From: Hymenobacter terrestris
Lineage (GTDB): Bacteria > Bacteroidota > Bacteroidia > Cytophagales > Hymenobacteraceae
NCBI RefSeq assembly: GCF_013377905.1
Contig: NZ_JABKAV010000035.1
Coordinates: forward strand, 1 to 36,294
DNA length: 36,294 nucleotides
Direction of reading: 5' to 3'
The notes beneath the pieces were generated by a model. The model was not told where the DNA came from. It ran no database searches and was given only the letters and a program-made list of their open reading frames with translations. Shown here piece after piece: positions 26,658 through 33,182 of this stretch; within the stretch, counting starts at the first letter, position 1, and each line of letters starts with the position of its first letter. The translations under genes were made by a program, and so were the position numbers.

Positions 26658-28091
26658 GTGCTTCGTCTGCTGCTTTCCATAGTAACGCTGTTACCTGCTT
26701 TCTATGCCGGTGCCCAAACCACCGTGCGCATCACCACCGTACCGGCCGCCACGCCTGCCGATGCCAGCTTATTTCTGGCGGGCACTTTAAATGGCTGGAC
26801 GCCCGCCAGCCTTGCGCATGCCCTGGTCCGGCAGTCCGATGGCTCCTATGAGCTGATCCTGCCGGCCACTCTCACCGGGCCGGTAGAGTTCAAATTCACC
26901 CGTGGCTCCTGGGCCACCGTCGAAACCAATGCGGCGGGCCAAGACGTAGCCAACCGCCGCCATACGCTAAGCGGCGCTCCGGCTACGCTAAGCCTGACCG
27001 TTAGTGGCTGGAAAGACCTGACCGGTGGCGGCCCGCAACCGCCCTGCCAAAGCACTGCCCTGCAGCCCAACGTGCGCGTCATCAGCGAGTCGTTTGCCAT
27101 GCCGCAGCTGGGGCGCACCCGCCGCATCTGGGTGTACCTGCCCAACGACTACGCCTTGGCACCTGCCAAGCGCTACCCGGTGCTTTACCTGCACGACGGC
27201 CAGAATGTATTCGACGCCTGCACCAGCTTTTCGGGCGAGTGGGGTGTGGATGAGACGCTGAGCCAGCTGCAGGCCCAGGGACTCGACGCCGCCGGCAGCA
27301 TTGTGGTGGCCGTGGATAATGGCGGGGCCGAGCGGCTGAACGAGCTTTCGCCTTGGCGCAATCCGCAATACGGCGGCGGCCAGGGCGACCAGTACGTGGA
27401 CTTTATGGTTCAAACGCTTAAGCCCTACGTTGATGCCAACTACCGCACCCTTACGGGCCGCGAGTTTACGGGTGTGGCCGGCAGCAGCATGGGCGGGCTG
27501 ATTTCGACTTACGCCGCCCTGAAATACCCCTTGGTATATGGGCGGGTGGGTGTTTTCTCGCCGGCTTTCTGGTTTGCTCAGCAGCCGTTGTTCACCTACA
27601 TCAGCCAGCACCCGCCGCGGCCCGATACGCGGTTTTACTTTGTGGCCGGAGCCAACGAAAGTGCCACCATGGCCCCGCTGATGCGGGCCGTACACGATTC
27701 GCTGGCTAGAGCTGGCGTGCCGGCTACCAACCTTAGCTACCAGGCGGTGCCCGATGGCCAGCATGCCGAGTGGTTCTGGAAGCGGGAGTTTGCGGCGGCT
27801 TACCAATGGCTGAGCCAGCCAGCCGTGGTAACCGCGACCGGGCGGCCGGTAGCTGGGCTGGCGTTCAGTGCCTATCTTAATCCTGTTCGCAACCGCCTCA
27901 CGGTGCTGCTGCCCGCCGAGGTGCGGGGTAGTGCCCGGTTGGAAATTGTGGATGTGCGAGGCCGCACTGTACGGCGCGAAAAGCTTAAATCGGGGGCCGT
28001 GCTTGATGTGAGCGACCTGCCCGCCGGTGTGTACCAGCTGCAGATAACGGCCGGCACGCTGCAGGGCCGGCAGGCGCTGGTGAAGGAGTAG
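26658..28091 (+). CDS. Secreted esterase (alpha/beta hydrolase) with glycogen-binding-like N-terminus and T9SS tail
   Basis: 477 residues, GTG start, signal peptide MLRLLLSIVTLLPAFYAGAQ. Residues 21-120 resemble CBM20/CBM48 modules (SLFLAGTLNGWTP, EFKFTRGSWATVE). Residues 140-388 form an esterase domain of the esterase D / Fes-like group (RTRRIWVYLPNDY, YPVLYLHDGQNVFD). It has nucleophile S277 in GSSMGG and H369 in PDGQHAEWFW; an acidic partner may be near E334. The end (about 405-477: YLNPVRNRLTVLLP ... GVYQLQITAG) is a T9SS type-A tail. Relatives include carbohydrate esterases and siderophore esterases; the starch-like binding module and neighbourhood favour a carbohydrate ester. Transcribed divergently from susCDE. 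Confidence 0.88.
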   Translation: MLRLLLSIVTLLPAFYAGAQTTVRITTVPAATPADASLFLAGTLNGWTPASLAHALVRQSDGSYELILPATLTGPVEFKFTRGSWATVETNAAGQDVANRRHTLSGAPATLSLTVSGWKDLTGGGPQPPCQSTALQPNVRVISESFAMPQLGRTRRIWVYLPNDYALAPAKRYPVLYLHDGQNVFDACTSFSGEWGVDETLSQLQAQGLDAAGSIVVAVDNGGAERLNELSPWRNPQYGGGQGDQYVDFMVQTLKPYVDANYRTLTGREFTGVAGSSMGGLISTYAALKYPLVYGRVGVFSPAFWFAQQPLFTYISQHPPRPDTRFYFVAGANESATMAPLMRAVHDSLARAGVPATNLSYQAVPDGQHAEWFWKREFAAAYQWLSQPAVVTATGRPVAGLAFSAYLNPVRNRLTVLLPAEVRGSARLEIVDVRGRTVRREKLKSGAVLDVSDLPAGVYQLQITAGTLQGRQALVKE

Positions 28092-28107
28092 GCAGTTCCT
28101 GTTAATG

Positions 28108-28166
28108 AGCAGGCTGTAGAAACGTCATTCTTCGCTACGGTTTGAAAGACGTTTCTACAGCCTGCT
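28108..28166. repeat. 19-bp inverted repeat carrying a dispersed GTCATTCTTCGCT word
   Basis: Perfect arms 28108-28126 and 28148-28166 with a 21-nt loop. It follows the esterase stop by 16 bp and may end that transcript, although no T-run adjoins the stem. GTCATTCTTCGCT (28124-28136) is the exact inverse of 5736-5748. Confidence 0.6.
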
Positions 28167-28186
28167 GAAAAAATTCGGGCTTTTTC

Positions 28187-28216
28187 TTGCGCGTAACCCA
28201 ACCGTTGGTAGCTTTG
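28187..28216 (+). promoter_or_regulatory. trp operon promoter (TTG-N19-TAGCTTTG)
   Basis: TTG at 28187-28189, exactly 19 nt, then TAGCTTTG at 28209-28216, a perfect match to the Bacteroidota -33/-7 consensus. Transcription would begin near 28222, about 27 nt before the leader-peptide ATG. This is the clearest promoter in the window. Confidence 0.75.
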
Positions 28217-28248
28217 CAGCGTTCAACGCCCCAAATCCTGTTTCGGCA

Positions 28249-28326
28249 ATGAGTACTTCGACGATGATGCAAGCTTGGTGGTGGCCCTACGGAAATTCCG
28301 GACGGGACAACCTGTGCGTGCGTTAG
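28249..28326 (+). CDS. trpL: Tryptophan-rich trp leader peptide
   Basis: A 25-codon frame starting with ATG at 28249 and stopping with TAG at 28324-28326. It reads MSTSTMMQA, then three consecutive Trp codons (28276-28284), then PYGNSGRDNLCVR. Tryptophan is the rarest residue, and three in a row directly upstream of trpE is the hallmark of a trp leader peptide. Its function would be ribosome stalling when charged tRNA-Trp is scarce. It sits 27 nt after the predicted transcript start and 36 nt before the attenuator terminator. Homology searches would miss it because of its size. Its translation is inferred, not shown. Confidence 0.85.
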   Translation: MSTSTMMQAWWWPYGNSGRDNLCVR

Positions 28327-28387
28327 AATCGAATCCTGATCTTCGCAACTGCTCCAGATGTAACCCGGCCGCCCGCCGGGTTTTTTT
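28285..28387 (+). promoter_or_regulatory. trp attenuator: 1:2 hairpin, antiterminator option and terminator
   Basis: Terminator: 28362-28369 pairs perfectly with 28375-28382 (AACCCGGC / GCCGGGTT, loop CGCCC), followed by a T-run to 28387. Hairpin 1:2: CCC 28285-28287 with GGG 28304-28306 and CGG 28290-28292 with CCG 28298-28300, directly downstream of the Trp codons. Antiterminator: CGGACGGG 28299-28306 can pair with CCCGGCCG 28364-28371 at seven of eight positions, consuming the terminator's left arm. A ribosome stalled at the Trp codons would cover the start of hairpin 1:2, freeing 28299-28306 to block termination. This is the classical attenuation logic; the pairings are drawn by eye. Confidence 0.8.
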
Positions 28388-28433
28388 GTGCCCGGCGCCG
28401 GCCTTTTTCCTGCTCACCGCAACCAGCCCGCGC

Positions 28434-29849
28434 ATGCAATCCTATTCCCTTACTACCCGTTCCCGCCGCATTCTGGCCGATACCGTAACGCCGGTTGGCC
28501 TTTATCTGCGGCTGCGCGACCGGTACGACAACTGCCTGCTGCTCGAAAGCTCCGACTACCACGGTCAGCAGAACGCTTTCAGCTACCTCGCTTTCGACCC
28601 GCTGGCCCGCTTCGAGCTACGGGGCTCCGAGCTGACGCTGCGCCTGCCGGGCGACGTGGTGGAAACCGAAATGCTGGCCTCGCCGCGCGAGGCGCTGGGA
28701 CGGCTTCAGGCGTTTGCCGCTGCTTTCCAGACCGAGGATACGGGCCACGATTTTATCACCGGCGGCCTGTTCGGTTACCTAGGCTACGAGGCGGTACAGT
28801 CTTTCGAGGACCTCACCCTCAACCCGGAGAAGCAGCCTGCCGGTCCGATGCCGGATATGCTTTATGGCACTTACCGCCACGTTATTGCCATCAACCACTT
28901 CCGCAACGAGCTGTATGTGTTCGAGCACACGTTGGCGGGCGAAAAGGTGGATGAGGACGGCCTCACGCGGCTCGTCAACCTGATCCGGAATCCGTCGCTG
29001 CCCGATTTCAAGTTTAAAACCGAAGGGGAGGAGCAGAGCAACCAGACCGATGAGCAGTTTCTGGCGGTGCTGGAGCAGGGCCAGAAGCATTGCAACCTGG
29101 GCGACGTGTTCCAGATTGTGCTGTCGCGGCGGTTCGAGCAAGGGTTCTCGGGCGACGAGTTCAACGTGTACCGGGCGCTGCGCTCCATCAACCCCTCGCC
29201 CTACCTGTTTTACTTCGACTACGGGGCGTTCAAAATTTTCGGTTCCTCGCCCGAAGCCCAGGTGCGCATCAAAGGCCGCGAGGCCAGCCTGTTTCCGATT
29301 GCCGGCACTTTCCGGCGCACCGGCAACGACGTGCAGGATGCTGCCCTGGCCCGGCAGCTGGCCGACGACCCCAAAGAAAACGCCGAGCATGTAATGCTGG
29401 TAGACCTGGCCCGCAACGACCTGGCCCGCCACGGCGACGCGGTGGAGGTGAAAACTTTCCGCGAAATCCAGTTCTACTCGCACGTTATCCACCTGGTAAG
29501 CGAGGTGCGGGCCCGGCTGACTGAGGGCACCAACTCGCTGCAAGTGGTGGCCGATACGTTCCCGGCCGGCACGCTTTCGGGCGCACCCAAGCACCGAGCC
29601 ATGCAGCTGATTGACCAGTTGGAACCAACCGCCCGCGGCTATTACGGCGGCGCCATCGGCCACCTGGGCTTCAACGGCGACTTCAACCACGCCATCATGA
29701 TTCGCTCGTTTCTCAGCAGCGGCGGCCGGCTCTACTTCCAAGCCGGGGCCGGCGTGGTAGCCGCCTCCGACGTCCATTCTGAGCTGCAGGAAGTCCACCA
29801 TAAGCTGGCCGCCCTGCGCAAAGCCCTGGCCGAGGCAGAAGCTGTTTAG
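28434..29849 (+). CDS. trpE: Anthranilate synthase component I
   Basis: 471 residues. TrpE converts chorismate and ammonia (from TrpG) into anthranilate, the first step of tryptophan synthesis. The ATG at 28434 (MQSYSLTTRSRRI) is chosen; a longer frame from a GTG at 28275 runs through the leader peptide and attenuator and is not real. The N-terminal domain has LLLESSDYHG (35-44), the LLES motif that binds feedback tryptophan. The chorismate-binding domain shows FQIVLSRRFEQ, GSSPEAQVRIKG, PIAGTFRRTGND, DDPKENAEHVMLVDLARND, GTLSGAPKHRAMQLID and GAGVVAASD, all diagnostic. It lies just downstream of the attenuator and 25 bp before trpG. Transcriptional and allosteric control are therefore both indicated. 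Confidence 0.97.
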   Translation: MQSYSLTTRSRRILADTVTPVGLYLRLRDRYDNCLLLESSDYHGQQNAFSYLAFDPLARFELRGSELTLRLPGDVVETEMLASPREALGRLQAFAAAFQTEDTGHDFITGGLFGYLGYEAVQSFEDLTLNPEKQPAGPMPDMLYGTYRHVIAINHFRNELYVFEHTLAGEKVDEDGLTRLVNLIRNPSLPDFKFKTEGEEQSNQTDEQFLAVLEQGQKHCNLGDVFQIVLSRRFEQGFSGDEFNVYRALRSINPSPYLFYFDYGAFKIFGSSPEAQVRIKGREASLFPIAGTFRRTGNDVQDAALARQLADDPKENAEHVMLVDLARNDLARHGDAVEVKTFREIQFYSHVIHLVSEVRARLTEGTNSLQVVADTFPAGTLSGAPKHRAMQLIDQLEPTARGYYGGAIGHLGFNGDFNHAIMIRSFLSSGGRLYFQAGAGVVAASDVHSELQEVHHKLAALRKALAEAEAV

Positions 29850-29874
29850 ACAATCATTCCTCCGGAATTCCGAC

Positions 29875-30441
29875 ATGAACATTCTCGTTCTCGACAACTA
29901 CGACTCCTTCACCTACAACCTCGTGCAAGTGCTGCGCGAGCTGGGTCACCGCGACAACGTGACTGTGCGCCGCAACGACCAGCTGGCACTCGACGACGTG
30001 GAGGCTTACGATGCCGTGCTGCTTTCGCCGGGGCCAGGGCTGCCCGCCGATGCCGGGCTGATGCCGGCCATCATCCGCCGCTACGCATCTTCCAAACGCA
30101 TACTGGGCGTTTGCCTGGGCCATCAGGGGCTGGCCGAAAGCTTCGGCGGCGAGCTGTACAACCTGCCCCAGGTACTGCACGGCCTTGCCACCGATGCCCG
30201 CCTGACGGCCCCCGACCGCCTGTTCGACGACCTGCCCGACACCTTTAAAGTGGGCCGCTACCACTCCTGGAGCGTGCGGCCCGAAACTATGCCGGCCGAA
30301 CTGGAAGTAACGGCCCTAGACGAGAACGGCCAAGTGCTGGCCTTCCGCCACCGCGAGTACGACGTGCGCGGCGTGCAGTTCCACCCCGAATCCATCCTCA
30401 CCGAACACGGCCACCAGATGCTGGCCAACTGGCTGAAATAA
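29875..30441 (+). CDS. trpG: Anthranilate synthase glutamine amidotransferase component II
   Basis: 188-residue class I glutamine amidotransferase supplying ammonia to TrpE. The catalytic triad is visible: C80 in GVCLGHQG, and H170 and E172 in QFHPESILTEHG. It also has the SPGPGLP oxyanion region (51-57). Length is normal. It begins 25 bp after trpE. It could in principle also serve aminodeoxychorismate synthase (PabA role), common where only one such subunit exists; this cannot be decided here. Confidence 0.96.
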   Translation: MNILVLDNYDSFTYNLVQVLRELGHRDNVTVRRNDQLALDDVEAYDAVLLSPGPGLPADAGLMPAIIRRYASSKRILGVCLGHQGLAESFGGELYNLPQVLHGLATDARLTAPDRLFDDLPDTFKVGRYHSWSVRPETMPAELEVTALDENGQVLAFRHREYDVRGVQFHPESILTEHGHQMLANWLK

Positions 30442-30467
30442 CCCATCAGGCCAACCGCGTCGCCCTA

Positions 30468-30501
30468 CATCTGCGAAATCCAATCATCTGCAACATCTGT
30501 G
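30468..30501 (+). repeat. Dispersed CATCTGCAACAYCTGTG element, copy B (before trpD)
   Basis: CATCTGCG, nine bases, then CATCTGCAACATCTGTG (30485-30501), ending 5 nt before the GTG start of trpD. The copy upstream of the smr gene (12936-12970, other strand) differs at one core base. Confidence 0.55.
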
Positions 30502-30506
30502 ATTCT

Positions 30507-31499
30507 GTGAAACATATTCTTGCCCAACTTTTCGACCAGCAACTCCTCACGCACGCCGAGGCCCACGAGGCCATGCTGCGCATCGGGCAGGGCGAAGCCA
30601 ACGCCGCCGAAATGGCCGCTTTTATGAGCGTGTACCGCATGCGCCCGATTTCGGTGCCCGAGTTGGCTGGCTTCCGCGACGCGCTGCTGAGTTTGAGCCG
30701 CGACCCCGAGCTGGGCACCCGCGACACGATTGATATTGTGGGTACCGGCGGCGACGGTAAAGACACGCTCAACATCAGCACGCTGGCCTGTTTCGTGGTG
30801 GCGGGCGCGGGCTACCACGTCACTAAGCACGGCAACATTGGCGTGTCGTCGGTGTGCGGCTCGTCGGATGTGCTGCGCGAGTTGGGCGTGAACCTGGCCG
30901 CCGATAACGACGGGCTGAAACGGCAGCTGGAGCGGGCGAATATCTGCGTGCTGCACGCGCCGGCCTTCCACCCGGCCATGCGCCACGCCGGGCCGGTGCG
31001 CCGCGAGCTGGGCGTACGTACTTTCTTCAACATTCTGGGCCCGCTCGTGAACCCGGTGCGGCCCCGCTTCCAGGTGGCCGGCACATTCAGCCTGGAGTTG
31101 TTGCGCATCTATCATTACCTGATGCAGCAAACCGATGCCCACTACACCGTGGTACACGCTCTTGACGGCTACGACGAACTCTCGCTAACCGGGGCCGCCA
31201 AGCTGGCCACGCCCGCCGGCGAGCGGGTAGCCACCGCCGCTGATTTGGGCCTAAGCGCCACCCGCCCCGAAGAGCTGGCCGGCGGCCAGACCGCCAACGA
31301 GTCGGCCCGTCTGTTTGTTGATGTGCTCGAAGGCCGCGCCACCCGCGCCCAGCGCGACGTGGTAACGGCCAACGCTGCCCTGGCCATTACCTGCCGCGAG
31401 CCGGATTTCAGCTTTGCCGAAGCCCTGGCTGCCGCGCAAGAGTCGCTGGATTCAGGAAGGGCAAGAAAGGCCCTTACGCTGTTAACCGAGAGCTGTTAG
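30507..31499 (+). CDS. trpD: Anthranilate phosphoribosyltransferase
   Basis: 330 residues, GTG start (MKHILAQLFDQQLL is the family N-terminus). It joins anthranilate to PRPP. Diagnostic motifs are GTGGDGKDT (79-87, PRPP/Mg binding), KHGN (107-110), the anthranilate-site HPAMRHAGPVRRELG (about 156-170) and FNILGPLVNPVRP. The gene ends LLTESC, and the stop codon with the last two residues lies inside a REP-like repeat (from 31491), so the natural C-terminus may have been altered. A dispersed repeat also sits just before its start. It is 65 bp from trpG and 107 bp from trpC. Confidence 0.96.
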   Translation: MKHILAQLFDQQLLTHAEAHEAMLRIGQGEANAAEMAAFMSVYRMRPISVPELAGFRDALLSLSRDPELGTRDTIDIVGTGGDGKDTLNISTLACFVVAGAGYHVTKHGNIGVSSVCGSSDVLRELGVNLAADNDGLKRQLERANICVLHAPAFHPAMRHAGPVRRELGVRTFFNILGPLVNPVRPRFQVAGTFSLELLRIYHYLMQQTDAHYTVVHALDGYDELSLTGAAKLATPAGERVATAADLGLSATRPEELAGGQTANESARLFVDVLEGRATRAQRDVVTANAALAITCREPDFSFAEALAAAQESLDSGRARKALTLLTESC

Positions 31500-31599
31500 C
31501 TGACAGATCCTTCGCTCTTCTGATTTCGATTCAACTCATACACGTTCGTTCAAACCAATGAACATCAAGCCAACAGCTAACAGCTGTCAGCTAAAAGCT
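31491..31599. repeat. REP-like inverted element filling the trpD-trpC gap
   Basis: AGCTGTTAGCTGACAG (31491-31506) pairs with CTGTCAGCTAAAAGCT (31584-31599) at 15 of 16 positions, bracketing 77 nt. A second word CAACAGCTAACAGCTG adjoins the right arm at 31571-31585. The element ends 7 bp before the trpC ATG and provides the trpD stop. Confidence 0.7.
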
Positions 31600-31606
31600 T
31601 AAAAAA

Positions 31607-32392
31607 ATGACCATTCTCGATAAAATTATTGCCCACAAACGCCGCGAAGTATCCGACCGTCAGAGCCTGGTGCCACTAAAGCTGTTGGAGCAGAGCCTGT
31701 ATATGGAGGCTAAGCCGCTGAGTTTGCGCCACTATCTGTTGCGCGACGATTTGAGCGGCATCATTGCCGAGTTCAAGCGTAAGTCGCCGAGCAAGGGCGT
31801 CATCAACGCCTACGCGCCGGTCGAGCGCACTACGTTGGGCTACATGCAGGCGGGTGCCTCGGCACTGTCGGTGCTCACGGATACCGAGTTTTTCGGCGGT
31901 AAAAACGAGGATCTGACCACGGCCCGGCGCTACAATTTCTGCCCCATTCTGCGCAAAGATTTCGTGGTGGGCGAGTACCAGATAATTGAGGCCAAAAGCC
32001 TTGGGGCCGATGCCGTGCTGCTGATTGCGGCCGTATTGAGCGGCGAGGAAGTGCTACGCCTGGGCCGGCTGGCCAAAAGCCTTGGGATGGAGGTGCTGCT
32101 CGAAATCCATAACGAGCAGGAGCTGACCGACACGCTGCACCCCGATGCCGTGAGCTTGGTGGGCGTGAACAACCGCAACCTGCACGATTTCGCCGTGAGC
32201 CTCGACACCTCGGGCGAGTTGGCCCGCCAGATTCCGGACGAGTACGTGAAAGTGACCGAAAGTGGCCTGAACACGGCTGCCGACATCAGGGCGCTGCGCG
32301 AGGTGGGCTACCGGGGCTTTCTGATGGGCGAGGCCTTTATGCGCCACGCCCGGCCCGAGCAGGCCTGCGCCGCACTGGTGCAGCAGTTGTAA
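31607..32392 (+). CDS. trpC: Indole-3-glycerol-phosphate synthase
   Basis: 261-residue TIM barrel that cyclises CdRP to indole-3-glycerol phosphate. The start MTILDKIIAHKRREV is typical. Catalytic E55 and K57 lie in AEFKRKSPSKG. ILRKDFVVGEYQI, GADAVLLIAAVL, LLEIHNEQEL, GVNNRNLHDF and VTESGLN are the further barrel motifs. It is monofunctional, not fused to TrpF, which follows as a separate gene 70 bp downstream. Confidence 0.97.
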   Translation: MTILDKIIAHKRREVSDRQSLVPLKLLEQSLYMEAKPLSLRHYLLRDDLSGIIAEFKRKSPSKGVINAYAPVERTTLGYMQAGASALSVLTDTEFFGGKNEDLTTARRYNFCPILRKDFVVGEYQIIEAKSLGADAVLLIAAVLSGEEVLRLGRLAKSLGMEVLLEIHNEQELTDTLHPDAVSLVGVNNRNLHDFAVSLDTSGELARQIPDEYVKVTESGLNTAADIRALREVGYRGFLMGEAFMRHARPEQACAALVQQL

Positions 32393-32462
32393 GGCGCTGC
32401 CGCCGTACTCGTCCCTGAACTTCGCTGCCACTGTCCCGGTTGGCTCTTCAAAACCACTGTTT

Positions 32463-33176
32463 ATGGCAACTGCAACTAGTGCCCCCCTGCGTCTGAAAGT
32501 CTGCGGCCTGCGGCAGGCTGGCAATATTCTGGAAGTAACCGGCCTCGAACCCGATTTTATCGGCTTCATCTTTTCTCCCCAGTCCAAGCGCTTTGTGGGC
32601 GAGGAGCTGCGGCAGGAGCTGCTGAAAAGTCTGCCGGCCAGCGTGCGTAAAGTGGGCGTATTCGTCGACCAAAGCACGGCCGAAATCCTGCGGCAGGTGT
32701 GTCGTTACGGCCTCGATTTAGTGCAGCTGCATGGCAGTGAGACTCCGGCCCAGTGCGCCGAGTTGCGGGCAGGTGGCGTGGGTGTCATCAAAGCGTTTGC
32801 GGTGGGCGAGGCAGTTGATTTCGCTGTTCTGGAGCCCTACACGGCGGTGTGCGACTACTTCCTGTTCGATGCGGCCGGACCCCAGCCGGGCGGCAACGGC
32901 ACCCGCTTCAACTGGGAGCTGCTGCGTCAGTATGCGTTGCCCGTACCGTATCTGCTGGCCGGTGGCATCGGCCCCAGTATGGTGGCCGAACTGGCCCACT
33001 TGCGCTTGCCGGGCCTGTACGGGTTTGATGTAAACAGCGGCTTCGAAACCGCGCCGGCCCTCAAAGATGCGGCCGTTCTACGCCGGTTCTTCGCCGATCT
33101 GCGGCCCAGTTCAGCTGCTCTGCCTGCGTCCGCTGCCAGTGCAGCCCGCGCTTCAACCACTTCTGCCGCCAACTAA
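32463..33176 (+). CDS. trpF: Phosphoribosylanthranilate isomerase
   Basis: 237 residues. It isomerises PRA to CdRP. The TIM-barrel start LKVCGLRQAGN carries the general-base C14; DFIGFIFSPQSKRFV, VGVFVDQS, LVQLHGSE, YFLFDAAGPQPGGNGTRFNW and GFDVNSGFETAP are the further signatures. The last 20 residues or so are an Ala/Ser/Thr-rich extension (ALPASAASAARASTTSAAN) beyond the usual end of the enzyme, probably disordered. Only 6 bp separate it from the THI5-like gene. Confidence 0.96.
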   Translation: MATATSAPLRLKVCGLRQAGNILEVTGLEPDFIGFIFSPQSKRFVGEELRQELLKSLPASVRKVGVFVDQSTAEILRQVCRYGLDLVQLHGSETPAQCAELRAGGVGVIKAFAVGEAVDFAVLEPYTAVCDYFLFDAAGPQPGGNGTRFNWELLRQYALPVPYLLAGGIGPSMVAELAHLRLPGLYGFDVNSGFETAPALKDAAVLRRFFADLRPSSAALPASAASAARASTTSAAN

Positions 33177-33182
33177 AACCGC

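Noticed and set aside
28779..29897. 372-codon minus-strand frame opposite trpE
   Set aside because: Shadow of trpE, which has every family motif.
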